From assembly GCF_946892675.1 (NCBI RefSeq), contig NZ_CAMPOV010000001.1:1152033-1216032 (forward strand): a DNA stretch of 64,000 bases. Direction: 5' to 3'. Source of the DNA: Arthrobacter sp. Marseille-P9274. Its GTDB lineage: Bacteria; Actinomycetota; Actinomycetes; Actinomycetales; Micrococcaceae. The notes under the pieces were generated by a model. That model had not been told where the DNA came from, searched no databases, and saw only the letters and a list, made by a program, of their open reading frames with translations. Below, piece by piece: positions 41,478-51,000 of the stretch (within the stretch, counting starts at the first letter, position 1; each line of letters opens with the position of its first letter). The position numbers and the translations under genes were made by a program.

Positions 41478-42902
41478 CTAGATGTGGTAGTAGAGCTCGA
41501 ACTCGTAGGGGTTCGGGCGCAGCAGCAGCGGGGCGATTTCGTTCTCGCGCTTGTAGGCGATCCAGGTGTCGATCAGGTCCTGGGTGAAGACGCCGCCGGC
41601 CTGCAGGAACTCGTTGTCGGCCTCGAGCGCGTCCAGGGCTTCCTCGAGCGTGCCCGGAGCCTTCTGGATGTCCTTGGCTTCCTCGGCGGGCAGCTCGTAC
41701 AGGTCCTTGTCGATCGGGTCAGCCGGCTCGATGCGGTTCTTGATGCCGTCGAGGCCCGCCATCAGCTGGGCGGCGAATGCCAGGTACGGGTTCGAGGAGG
41801 CGTCCGGGGCGCGGAACTCGATGCGCTTGGCCTTCGGGTTGGAGCCGGTGATCGGGATGCGGATACCGGCGGAGCGGTTGCCCTGCGAGTAGACCATGTT
41901 GACCGGAGCCTCGAAGCCCTTGACCAGGCGGCGGTAGGAGTTGACCGTCGGGTTGGTGAAGGCGAGCACGGCGGAGGCGTGCTTGAGCAGGCCGCCGATG
42001 TACCAGCGGGCTGTGTCGGAGAGGCCGGCGTAGCCCTTCTCGTCGTAGAACAGCGGCTCGCCGTTCATCCACAGCGACTGGTGGCAGTGCATGCCCGAGC
42101 CGTTGTCGCCGAAGACCGGCTTCGGCATGAAGGTCGCGGACTTGCCCCAGGCGTCGGCCACGTTCTTGACGATGTACTTGAACTTCAGCAGGTCGTCCGC
42201 GGCGTGGACCATGGTGTCGAACTTGTAGTTGATCTCGGCCTGGCCGGGGGCGCCGACCTCGTGGTGGGAGCGCTCGACCTCGAGGCCGACGGCGTCCAGT
42301 TCCACGCAGATGGCGTCGCGGAGGTCGGCCTGCTTGTCGATCGGCGCGACGGGGAAGTAGCCGCCCTTGACCGGGGTCTTGTAGCCCTGGTTGCCGCCCT
42401 CGTCCTTGCGGCCGGAGTTCCAGTGCGCCTCGATGGAGTCGACGGCGTAGAAGGAGTGCTCCGGGCTGGACTGGAAGCGGACGTCGTCGAAGATGAAGAA
42501 CTCGGCCTCGGGGGCGAAGAACGCGGTATCGGCGATGCCGGTGGAGGCCAGGTAGGCCTCGGCGCGCTCGGCCACGCCGCGGGGATCGCGGTGGTAGGGA
42601 TCGCCGGTGCGCGGGTTCACGATCGAGAAGTTCAGCGCCAGGGTCTTCTCGACGCGGAACGGGTCGATGAACGCGGTGGTGACATCCGGGATGAGCTGCA
42701 TGTCGGATTCGGCGATGCCCTGGAACCCGCGGATGGAGGAGCCGTCGAACAGCTGTCCGTTGACAAAGAAGTCCGCGTCAACGGTCTTGGCCGGCACGTT
42801 GAAGTGCTGCTGGACGCCGGGCAGATCGGTGAAACGGATGTCGATGAACTTAACATCTTCGTCCGCGATGTACTTGAGGACTTCGTCCGCATTGTTGAAC
42901 AT
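41478..42902 (-). CDS. glnA1: Glutamine synthetase type I (main, adenylylated form)
   Basis: A 474-residue glutamine synthetase. Active-site stretches are [63 protein letters not shown] and [28 protein letters not shown]. Tyr402 in [10 protein letters not shown] is at the position adenylylated by GlnE. AAGGAG precedes the ATG, and a four-box GlnR site lies about 85-120 nt upstream. It converges on the cupin gene and lies divergent from the RDD protein gene, with the conserved glnE-glnA1-RDD-DUF4191-lipA-lipB order. Confidence 0.96.
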   Translation of the reverse strand: MFNNADEVLKYIADEDVKFIDIRFTDLPGVQQHFNVPAKTVDADFFVNGQLFDGSSIRGFQGIAESDMQLIPDVTTAFIDPFRVEKTLALNFSIVNPRTGDPYHRDPRGVAERAEAYLASTGIADTAFFAPEAEFFIFDDVRFQSSPEHSFYAVDSIEAHWNSGRKDEGGNQGYKTPVKGGYFPVAPIDKQADLRDAICVELDAVGLEVERSHHEVGAPGQAEINYKFDTMVHAADDLLKFKYIVKNVADAWGKSATFMPKPVFGDNGSGMHCHQSLWMNGEPLFYDEKGYAGLSDTARWYIGGLLKHASAVLAFTNPTVNSYRRLVKGFEAPVNMVYSQGNRSAGIRIPITGSNPKAKRIEFRAPDASSNPYLAFAAQLMAGLDGIKNRIEPADPIDKDLYELPAEEAKDIQKAPGTLEEALDALEADNEFLQAGGVFTQDLIDTWIAYKRENEIAPLLLRPNPYEFELYYHI

Positions 42903-42985
42903 CGGGCATGCTCCTTACGCATTCAGGGGGTAACCGCCGGCAGCGACACAGGCGCCGGCAACAGTGACCAATGTAGAACCACGGA

Positions 42986-43023
42986 ATTTCCCGTTGGTGT
43001 CGCAAATGTTTCCGGCAGGTTAC
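42986..43023 (-). promoter_or_regulatory. GlnR binding site before glnA1
   Basis: On the minus strand the site reads GTAAC-n6-GAAAC-n6-GACAC-n6-GAAAT with all three spacers exactly 6 nt. This fits the actinobacterial GlnR consensus gTnAc-n6-GaAAc repeated twice. It lies 84-121 nt before the glnA1 start, in a position suited to activation under nitrogen limitation. Confidence 0.8.
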
Positions 43024-43131
43024 TTATGGGGTCCGACCCGTCAAGACTAGCGTGCCGCGGGCCGCCGCGCCGACCGCGTTACGCCGGGACGGCAGCAGCC
43101 CTGAGCAGGCGTCCACGCTGCCAAGTGTCGG

Positions 43132-43137
43132 TACCCT
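43132..43137 (+). promoter_or_regulatory. -10 box of RDD gene, leaderless arrangement
   Basis: TACCCT, then 6 nt (TAAGGG), then the GTG at 43144. Confidence 0.45.
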
Positions 43138-43143
43138 TAAGGG

Positions 43144-43581
43144 GTGGTAAGCAGAAGAGACCTTGGCTCCTGGCTCGAAGGGCCGCCCCAATCCAACGAG
43201 CAGAACTGGCCCGGCCAGCGACTGGGCCTGCCCCGGACCGGACCCGGCTCGATCGCCCGGCCGGGCCGCCGTATAGTCGCGCTGATGATCGACTGGGGCC
43301 TGAGCTACCTGATCGCGGGGTGGCTGTTCGGCGGGGCCGAGCTGAGCATCCTGGCAATCTTCGCGGTGGAGCAGCTGCTGCTGGTCGGCACGTTGGGCTA
43401 CAGCATCGGCCACCGGATTATGGGGATCGCGGTGCGGAAACCGGACGGATCGGCGCCCGGCCTCTTGGCCGCCGTCGTCCGCACCGTATTGCTGTGCCTG
43501 GTGATTCCCGCGGTGATCTTCGACCAGGACCAGCGCGGGCTGCATGACCGGGCGATGTCCACCCTCCTGGTCCGGATGTAG
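43144..43581 (+). CDS. RDD-family membrane protein
   Basis: A 145-residue membrane protein. About 37 hydrophilic residues precede the RDD core: RPGRRIVALMIDWGLSYLIAGWLFGG (arginine and aspartates in the first helix), a second helix (AIFAVEQLLLVGTLGYSIGHRIMGIAVRKPDG) and a third before RGLHDRAMSTLLVRM. This is the Rv2219A equivalent, always beside glnA1. RDD proteins have been linked to ion transport in other bacteria, but the role here is unknown. It is convergent to the DUF4191 gene across a long hairpin. Confidence 0.82.
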   Translation: MVSRRDLGSWLEGPPQSNEQNWPGQRLGLPRTGPGSIARPGRRIVALMIDWGLSYLIAGWLFGGAELSILAIFAVEQLLLVGTLGYSIGHRIMGIAVRKPDGSAPGLLAAVVRTVLLCLVIPAVIFDQDQRGLHDRAMSTLLVRM

Positions 43582-43609
43582 GCGCCGCCTCGAACTCTCG
43601 TAAAAAGTC

Positions 43610-43666
43610 CCATAACGACGGCGAAGGCCACCTGGAATTCCCAGGTGGCCTTCGCCGTCGTTATGG
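43610..43666 (-). terminator. Perfect 26-bp hairpin terminator
   Basis: CCATAACGACGGCGAAGGCC plus CACCTGG (43610-43635) pairs without mismatch with 43641-43666 around AATTC. On the minus strand it is followed by ACTTTTTACG, a typical U-run, so it terminates the DUF4191 gene and probably also blocks the RDD transcript. It touches the DUF4191 stop codon. Confidence 0.9.
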
Positions 43667-44425
43667 TTAGCGTCCCCGCATGGCGCGCCGGTCCGGGCGG
43701 GCCTTGAAGGGATCGACACCCTTCGGGATCGGAAGCTTGTTGGTGCCGAGGGCGCTGAGGCGCTTGTCGACGGCCTGCACCTCCTGCTTGGTCAGCTCCT
43801 TCTTGAGCTTCTGGACGTGCTTGGCCACCTTGGACAGCTCCACCTGTCCCTCGCCCCGGCCCGTCTCGATCACGTGGATCTTGACGTTGGGCAGGATGCG
43901 GGCGAGCCGGCGCCGCTCGTTGTCCACCAGCGGCTTGACGCGGTGCGACGGGCCCTCGGTCACCAGGACAATGCCGGGACGGCCGACGGCGCGGAACACG
44001 GCGTCCTGGGTGCGAGGGTTGACCGCGACGGGCTGCTCCTGCAGGATCCACCCGCGGCGTAGCACGCTGAGGGCGGCTCCGGACGCGCCCGGCTGGCCTT
44101 CGATCTGCGCGAAGGCGGCACGCTCGGCGCGCCGGGACAGGATGAACATGGCGGCGAGCAGGCCCAGCGGGATCGCAATGATGAGCAGCGTCACCCAGTT
44201 GTTGATCAACAGGCCAATCAGCAGGCCGACGGCGACGATGCCCAGGAAGGCCAGCAGCATGATCCACACGACGTTGGGGTCGTTGCGCCGGGTCATCTGG
44301 AAGACCTGGCCGATCTGCTTCAGGCGGCCCGGGCCCTTCTTGGCCTTGGCGGGCTTATCGGGCTTGGGCTTGCGCGAGAACAAGGCGCGCTTCGGGGTGG
44401 CGTCGGAACCAGTGCTATTGGACAT
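43667..44425 (-). CDS. DUF4191 membrane protein
   Basis: A 252-residue protein with a basic Lys-rich N-terminus, FQMTRRNDPNVVWIMLLAFLGIVAVGLLIGLLI and a second adjacent membrane segment (about residues 55-95). A cytoplasmic domain with AAFAQIEGQPGASGAALSVLRRGW, GRPGIVLVTEG and KKLKKELTKQEVQAVDKRLSALG follows. This is the actinobacterial DUF4191 family (Rv2219 equivalent), regularly placed downstream of lipA. The function is unknown. It lies 37 nt after lipA on the same strand, so cotranscription with lipB-lipA is likely. Confidence 0.85.
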   Translation of the reverse strand: MSNSTGSDATPKRALFSRKPKPDKPAKAKKGPGRLKQIGQVFQMTRRNDPNVVWIMLLAFLGIVAVGLLIGLLINNWVTLLIIAIPLGLLAAMFILSRRAERAAFAQIEGQPGASGAALSVLRRGWILQEQPVAVNPRTQDAVFRAVGRPGIVLVTEGPSHRVKPLVDNERRRLARILPNVKIHVIETGRGEGQVELSKVAKHVQKLKKELTKQEVQAVDKRLSALGTNKLPIPKGVDPFKARPDRRAMRGR

Positions 44426-44462
44426 AATGAGGCAATTCTACAGTGGCCGGGGACGGTGGATT

Positions 44463-45464
44463 TCAGTGCGCGACAAGGCTGGCGGCTTCCTGCCGCGTGG
44501 AGCCGGAATCGCCGATGTGCGCCAGCTCGGGCGGAAGCTCCCGGCCCTTCTTGCGCATCGCCGTCGCCCAGAGCCGGCCCGCCCGGTAGGAGGACCTCAC
44601 GAGCGGTCCGCTCATGACGCCGAGGAAGCCGATTTCCTCGGCCTCATCGCGCAGCTCGACGAATTCCTCCGGCTTGACCCAGCGGTCCACCGGATGGTGC
44701 CGCTCCGTCGGACGCAGGTACTGCGTGATCGTGATCAGGTCGCAGCCGGCTTCGTGCAGGTCGCGGAGCGCCTCCGAGACCTCTTCCCGGGTTTCGCCCA
44801 TGCCGAGGATGAGGTTGGACTTGGTGACCATGCCGTGCCGCTGGCCCTGGGTGATCACGTCGAGCGACCGTTCGTAGCGGAAGGCCGGCCGGATGCTCTT
44901 GAAGATGCGCGGTACGGTTTCCACGTTGTGCGCGAAGACCTCCGGCGCCGATTCGCAGATGGCGGCGATGTGGTCCGGCTTGCCGGAGAAATCCGGAATC
45001 AGGAGTTCGACGCCGGTGCCCGGGTTCAGTTCGTGGATCTTGCGGACTGTTTCGGCATAGAGCCAGACGCCTTCGTCCTCGAGGTCGTCGCGTGCGACAC
45101 CCGTGACCGTGGCGTACCGCAGGTTCATGCTGGCGACCGACCGGGCGACCTTGGTCGGTTCCATGATGTCGATCGGCGAGGGCTTGCCGGTGTCTATCTG
45201 GCAGAAGTCGCAGCGCCGGGTGCATTCGGAGCCGCCGATCAGGAAGGTGGCTTCCCGGTCCTCCCAGCATTCGAAGATGTTCGGGCATCCGGCCTCTTCG
45301 CAGACCGTGTGGAGGCCTTCTTCCTTGACCAGGTTCTTGAGCTGGACATACTCGGGCCCGATGTTGACCTTGGCCTTGATCCACTCCGGCTTGCGCTCGA
45401 CCGGGGTCGCGGCGTTCCGGGCTTCGATGCGCAGCAGACGGCGGCCTTCGGGGGCAGCACTCAC
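44463..45464 (-). CDS. lipA: Lipoyl synthase
   Basis: A 333-residue radical SAM enzyme that inserts two sulfurs into octanoyl groups on lipoyl domains. The auxiliary cluster motif [13 protein letters not shown] and the radical SAM motif [11 protein letters not shown] are intact, and the C-terminal SSYRAG supplies the cluster Ser ligand. The GTG at 45464 overlaps the lipB stop (GTGA), with AAGGAG upstream. LipB and LipA act in sequence, and the E2 protein encoded at 54198 is the obvious substrate. Confidence 0.96.
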   Translation of the reverse strand: MSAAPEGRRLLRIEARNAATPVERKPEWIKAKVNIGPEYVQLKNLVKEEGLHTVCEEAGCPNIFECWEDREATFLIGGSECTRRCDFCQIDTGKPSPIDIMEPTKVARSVASMNLRYATVTGVARDDLEDEGVWLYAETVRKIHELNPGTGVELLIPDFSGKPDHIAAICESAPEVFAHNVETVPRIFKSIRPAFRYERSLDVITQGQRHGMVTKSNLILGMGETREEVSEALRDLHEAGCDLITITQYLRPTERHHPVDRWVKPEEFVELRDEAEEIGFLGVMSGPLVRSSYRAGRLWATAMRKKGRELPPELAHIGDSGSTRQEAASLVAH

Positions 45465-46159
45465 AGCAATGCTCCTTCCTGCCGGACGGAGCCGGCTCCG
45501 GTGGCGTCACCGGTTTTGACGAGCGCGGTTTCGAACCGTCGCAGTTCTTCCTCGACCCGGTCGGCGACGTCCGCCGGGGTCACGGGGCGCCCGGTTTCGG
45601 TGCTGATGGTGGTGGTTCCGGCGTCGCTGATCCCGCAGGCGATGATCTGCTCGTAGGGTGCCAGTTCGTTGCTGCAGTTCAGGGCAAAGCCGTGCATCGT
45701 CACGCGGTGCTTGACCCGGATGCCGATCGCCGCGATCTTCCGGTCCTGGCGGCCTCCCTCACCCTCGATCCAGACTCCGGACCGGCCGTCGATGCGCGTG
45801 CCGTTGATGCCGAAGTCCGCCAGGACGTTGATCAGGGCCTGTTCCAGGACATGGACGTAGTCCGCGACCTTGGTTGGTTCGGGCAGCGCGACGATGGGGT
45901 AGCCGACGAGCTGGCCGGGTCCGTGCCACGTCAGCTTGCCGCCCCGGTCAACGTTGACAACGGGGGTGCCGTCCAGGGGACGCTCTTGTTCCTCGGTGCG
46001 TTTGCCGGCCGTATATACAGAGCTGTGCTCGAGGAGCAGGACGGTGCTGGGCGCCTCTCCTGCCAGGACTGCATCGTGGATGCGGCGCTGGAGGTCCCAG
46101 CCCTCCTGGTAGTCGACATAGTCGGGGGCAAACCCGATTCGGGAAAACTCTAGGCTCAT
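45461..46159 (-). CDS. lipB: Octanoyl-[ACP]:protein N-octanoyltransferase
   Basis: A 232-residue enzyme that moves octanoate from acyl carrier protein to a lipoyl-domain lysine. Motifs are [64 protein letters not shown] and ACGISD, with the catalytic Lys and Cys in the last two. The ATG at 46159 follows a -10-like TAGGCT by 7 nt, so an upstream in-frame extension was rejected. It is translationally coupled to lipA and divergent from the kinase gene. Confidence 0.95.
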   Translation of the reverse strand: MSLEFSRIGFAPDYVDYQEGWDLQRRIHDAVLAGEAPSTVLLLEHSSVYTAGKRTEEQERPLDGTPVVNVDRGGKLTWHGPGQLVGYPIVALPEPTKVADYVHVLEQALINVLADFGINGTRIDGRSGVWIEGEGGRQDRKIAAIGIRVKHRVTMHGFALNCSNELAPYEQIIACGISDAGTTTISTETGRPVTPADVADRVEEELRRFETALVKTGDATGAGSVRQEGALL

Positions 46160-46166
46160 GCGGACC

Positions 46167-46172
46167 AGCCTA
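46167..46172 (-). promoter_or_regulatory. -10 box of lipB-lipA, leaderless arrangement
   Basis: TAGGCT on the minus strand, 7 nt (GGTCCGC) before the ATG at 46159, with no ribosome site. Confidence 0.5.
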
Positions 46173-46277
46173 CGCCGCAGCCCCTCCAACACGTAGTTGT
46201 GTGTCGGCGGCCGGGGAGCCACTGCAGCCTGTGGATAACTCCAGCGCGTGCCGCCCGCCTGTAGTAGATCTGGACAC

Positions 46278-47978
46278 ATGACACAGCCACTGTTACCGGA
46301 TTCCGGGGGCCTGGCCGTCGGCGCCGAGGAGCCACCGCGACCCGTAGCGGAAGGTTTCCGCGTCATCCGCTGGCTCGGCAGCGGAGCAGCCGCCCATGTC
46401 TGGCTGGTCGCCGAGGAACGGGGCGGCGCGGAGTATGCGCTGAAGGTCTTCCGGCCGCAAAACGGTCCTGATCACGCCGATGCTGCCGCCGCGGCGGAGG
46501 CGGACCGGGAGCGGCAGCTACTGGGGGCAGCGGCCCACGACCATCTGGTGACGGCCCTGCGGATGGTTCCGACGGACGCCGGCCCCGGGCTCCTGCTCCA
46601 GCATGCTGCCGGCGGGTCGCTCGGGGCCCTGGTCGCCGCACGGGGGCCGCTCAGCGTCGCCGAGACCGTCACGGTGCTGACGCCGATCGCGCAGGCCCTG
46701 GCGTTCCTGCACGCGCGCGGGATGACCCACGGGGACGTGGCGCCGGGGAACGTGCTCTTCACCGAGCACGGCAAGCCGCTGCTCAGCGACTTCGGCGTCG
46801 CACGTCCCGTCGGCTCGGTCCGCTCCGTTCCGGGAGGCACACCGGGGTTCTTCGCGCCGGAGGCGGCCGCTTCCTCCCGCCCGGACCAAGGACTCGAACC
46901 GGACGCGGATGTGTATGCGCTGGCCGCGCTTGGCTGGTACATGCTGACCGGGCGGGTTCCGGCCCGCACGGCCAAGCGGCCGCCGCTCCGGGTCATGGTG
47001 CCCGACGTGCCGGTGACGCTCGTCGAACTGCTTGAAGCAGGATTGTCGGAGGCGGCCGCCGAGCGCCCCGGTTCTGAAGAGTTCGCCCGCCGTGCCTTCC
47101 GGGCGGCACGGCCCGAGCCGGTGGATCTGGCCGCGGCCGTGCATCCGTCGGTGGCGCCCAAGCTGCTGACCCGGCGGATCGCCACGGGCAAGGACCGCCG
47201 TCCGGTGCTGTCCCAACTACTTGGCCATATCGGCCGTGGCCGGGTGCGCGGGACGACACGCCGGCGCCCCAGCAGGACGCTGAGTCGCTCCCGCTCACTG
47301 CCGAGCAGCCCCCGTGCGGAGCGGAAGCCGCGGCACGAAGCGGCGGCGGCCACCGGAAGGGCCGGGAGGGCCGCCGGCGGGAGAAGGCACGGCGCCGTGC
47401 TCGCCGCCGGCCTGCTGGCAGTGGGACTCGCGGCGGCCGTTCTCGTCGGGGCCGCCATCGCGGGGGCAGGCCGGGGGACGCCCCCGGCGACCGTGCACGC
47501 CGGGCTGGAGGCTTCCCCGGCGGCTCCGGCTTCCCCGGGGCCGGGTGCTCCGGCGCGGGCGACGCCCGGGAAGCATGCCGCCGCCGTCACGGGTGATGAT
47601 CCGGCAGCCGCGGTCGAGGGCCTGACCTGGCTCCGCACGGAAGCGCTGCTGACCAGGGATGCACGACTGCTCGCCCAGGTGAATGCCGAAGGGTCGCCGG
47701 CCATGGCCGCGGACCGGGAGGTCATTGCTGCGCTGGAGGAACGGGAGCATCGGTTCAGCGGCCTGTCCGTGGAAGTGTCGCACGCCGCCGTCGTCAGCCG
47801 TGCCGGCGGGGTCGTTGAGGTTGCCGCGACGGTGACGACATCTGGCTTCGAACAACGCGACGCCGGAGGCCGCGTCGTTGCCGCCGCCGGCGAGCCGAAG
47901 GTACAGCGCCTCGTGCTCGCCCTCGTGCGGGAACGGGGCCGGTGGCTCATCTCTTCACTTCATGATCCGCCGCGGTGA
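46278..47978 (+). CDS. Membrane-anchored Ser/Thr protein kinase
   Basis: A 566-residue kinase. The ATP loop is LGSGAAAHVWLV, the lysine is K56 (YALKVF), and the catalytic loop is H151-G-D153-VAPGN, with Gly in place of the usual Arg of HRD. DFG starts at D171 and FFAPE ends the activation segment, so it should be active but of the non-RD type. After about residue 265 comes a basic linker, a membrane segment (about residues 373-398), then an extracytoplasmic Ala/Pro stretch and a NTF2-like domain (RTEALLTRDARLLAQVN...RGRWLISSLHDPP). The ATG at 46278 lacks a ribosome site. The next gene starts 44 nt later. Confidence 0.82.
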   Translation: MTQPLLPDSGGLAVGAEEPPRPVAEGFRVIRWLGSGAAAHVWLVAEERGGAEYALKVFRPQNGPDHADAAAAAEADRERQLLGAAAHDHLVTALRMVPTDAGPGLLLQHAAGGSLGALVAARGPLSVAETVTVLTPIAQALAFLHARGMTHGDVAPGNVLFTEHGKPLLSDFGVARPVGSVRSVPGGTPGFFAPEAAASSRPDQGLEPDADVYALAALGWYMLTGRVPARTAKRPPLRVMVPDVPVTLVELLEAGLSEAAAERPGSEEFARRAFRAARPEPVDLAAAVHPSVAPKLLTRRIATGKDRRPVLSQLLGHIGRGRVRGTTRRRPSRTLSRSRSLPSSPRAERKPRHEAAAATGRAGRAAGGRRHGAVLAAGLLAVGLAAAVLVGAAIAGAGRGTPPATVHAGLEASPAAPASPGPGAPARATPGKHAAAVTGDDPAAAVEGLTWLRTEALLTRDARLLAQVNAEGSPAMAADREVIAALEEREHRFSGLSVEVSHAAVVSRAGGVVEVAATVTTSGFEQRDAGGRVVAAAGEPKVQRLVLALVRERGRWLISSLHDPPR

Positions 47979-48010
47979 CGGCGGTCCGCGGGCTCGCACC
48001 GCGGCGTGGC

Positions 48011-48016
48011 TAAGAT
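48011..48016 (+). promoter_or_regulatory. -10 box of tricorn gene, leaderless arrangement
   Basis: TAAGAT, then 6 nt (CGATGC), then the ATG at 48023. Confidence 0.55.
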
Positions 48017-48022
48017 CGATGC

Positions 48023-51000
48023 ATGACTTCCTCGAGCTACTTCCGTTACCCGCACCTGCATGCCGGCCTTGTCACGTTCATCGCCGAAGATGATGTCTGG
48101 GTCGCGCCGGTCGACGGAGGACGGGCCTGGCGGGTCTCGTCTTTGCAGCTGCCGGCGAGGAATCCCCGGTTCTCCCCGGACGGCTCGCAGATCGCCTGGA
48201 GCGTGGTGCAGGGGAGCGCCCCGGAAGCAGTCGCGGCATCGACCGACGGCGGCGACTTCCGCCAGCTGACGTACTGGGGCCACCCCACGACCCGGATGAA
48301 GGGCTTCACCGCAGCCGGCGAGGCGATCGTGACCAGCGCCTTCCAGCGCGAAGAGTCGCGCCACACCTGGGCTCACGCCGTGCCGCTCGACGGCGCCGTT
48401 CCCCGCTTGCTGAACTTCGGGCCGCTCGACACGATTGCGTTCGGCCCGTCGGTCGGCGACGAGCGGCCGGTGGTGGTCGGCAGCGTCCTGTCACGGGAAC
48501 CGGCGTGGTGGAAGCGGTACCGCGGCGGAACGGCCGGCAAGCTCTGGATCGACCGGGACGGCTCGGGGCAGTTCGCCCGGCTGGTTCCGCAGCTGAACGG
48601 CAACCTGACGGATCCGATGTGGATCGGCGGCCGGGTGGCTTTCCTCAGCGACCATGAAGGATACGGCAACCTGTACTCGGTGCTGCCCGACGGCAGCGGC
48701 CTCCGCCGCCACACGGACCACGAGGACTTCTACGTCCGGCACGCTGCCACCGACGGACAGCGTGTGGTGTTCGAATCCGCGGGCGAACTGTGGCTGGCCG
48801 AGGATCTGGACGCGGAGCCCCGCAAGCTCGAACTGACACTGGGGTCCGCTTCCACGGGCCGCCGCCGCCGTCCGCTCAACGTCGAACGCCACCTCGCCGC
48901 GGCCGTCCCCAACCGGGACGGTTCTGCCTCCGTGGTGGAGACCCACGGCACCGTCCATTGGCTGACCCACCGGGACGGGCCATCACGGGTCGTCGAGGCG
49001 GCTCCCGGGGTGCGTGCCCGCTTGGCCCGCCCGCTCGGCGACGACGCCGTCATCTACGTGGCGGACCACGGGGGAGCGGAGGCACTCTACGTGCGCCGCG
49101 TCTTCGACGACCTGCCGCTGCAGGACGCCGAGCCACAGGTCGGCGGTGCAGTCCCCGCGTCCGAGGAGGCCAACCCCCTGCCCCAGCCGGTATCGGCTTC
49201 GGCGGTGCTGGGCGGCACCTCGGTCGCCCTGGCTCCGGCGCCGGCCGTAGCAGCCGGATCCGCCGGTCCCCAGTCAGGCCGGTCCTGGTTGGCGGGTGAA
49301 GGAGCCGCCGCCTCCATTCCGGCCCGCAGCGGCGGCGACGGGCCGGTGGCGCCGTCCGGCACCCGGATCGATTTCCCCGAGCGCACGCGTGTCAGCCAGC
49401 TGTGTGCCAGCCCGGACGGCAAGCTTGCGGCCGTGGCAACCGAGTACGGCCAGCTGCTGCTGCTGGACGCGGAGTCCAAGGAGCTGCGGGAACTCGCCTC
49501 CACGGCGCACGGTGCGATCAACGACGTCGTCTTTTCCCCGGACTCGAACTGGGTCCTCTGGAGCGAACCGGTCACCGCCGAGGGGACCCGCACCAGGCTG
49601 CGGATCGGCGCGGCGCGCGGCGGCGACGCCGTCCACGACATCACCGACGGCCGGTTCCGGGACCACTCGCCCGCGTTTACCCCGGACGGGAAGTTCGCCG
49701 CGTTCCTCTCGGAGCGCAGCTTCGACCCGGTCTACGACACCCACAGCTTCGACCTGAGCTTTCCGCAGTCGACCAAACCGTTCCTCGTGGCCCTGGACTC
49801 GACCACGCCCTCGCCCTTTGGCCCGGCGGTCCACGGCACGGTGCCCGAGGCCGAGCCGCGCAACGATGCCGAGGGTGAGGCCGAGGCACAGCCCGCCCGC
49901 ACCGCCGTCGACCCCGTCCAGCTGGCCGGGCGGATCATTCCCATCCCCGTCGCCCAGGGCCGGTACAGCGACTTGAGCGCCGTGGACGGCGCGCTGCTCT
50001 GGCTGGCCAGCGACCTGTCCGGAGTAACCGGCGAGGGCCGCGCCTCCGCGGAGGCACCGGCGGAACCGCACCGGCTCGAACGCTTCGACATCTCCCGGCG
50101 CGAGGTGACCGTGCTGGTGCCTGCGCTCGATTCCTACTTGGTCTCCGGCGACCGCAAGCGCCTGGTCTATGTGAACCAGAAGAAGGTCCGGAGCGTTCCG
50201 GTGGCTGCCAAGGTGGAGGAAGACTCGCCGGAGAACGTCCGGGTGGACCTGAGCCGGATCCGTGTCCAGCTGGAACCGCTGAAGGTCTGGGGGCAGGCCT
50301 TCGACGAGGCCTGGCGGCTGCAGCGCGACTTCTTCTGGGCCGAGGACATGGCCGGCCTGGACTGGGAGCAGGTCTACCGCCGGTACCGGCCGCTCGTCGA
50401 CAGGCTGGGATCGCACGACGACCTCGTGGATCTGCTGTGGGAACTGCACGGCGAACTCGGCACCTCCCACGCCTACGTCACGCCGGCGCCGGCTGCCGAG
50501 GCTGGCGCCGGAAAGCAGGGCCTGCTGGGAGCCGACCTGGCCAGCACACCGGCCGGCTGGGCGGTGCAGCGCATCCTGGCGGGGGAGTCCTCTGATCCGC
50601 TGGCCCGGTCCCCGCTGGCCGCCCCCGGGGCGGGCGTGAAGCCGGGGGATATCGTCGCTGCCGTCGACGGCGTCCCGGTGGACCGCCGCACGGGGCCGGC
50701 CCCGCTGCTGTCCGGGGCGGCCGGCAAGACCGTCGAGCTGACCATCGTCCATGGCCCCGACAGTGCGGAGCCGGGCAGGCAGCGCCGCATCGCCGTCGTG
50801 CCGATCAGTGACGAGGAAAGGCTGCGGTACCAGAACTGGGTCGCCGGCAACCGGCGGATCGTCCAGGAGGCGTCCGAGGGCCGCTTCGGGTACCTGCACA
50901 TTCCGGACATGGTCGCCCGCGGCTGGTCACAGCTGCACCGTGACCTGGATGTGGAGACGGCCCGGGACGCGCTGATCATCGATGTCCGCAGCAACCGCGG

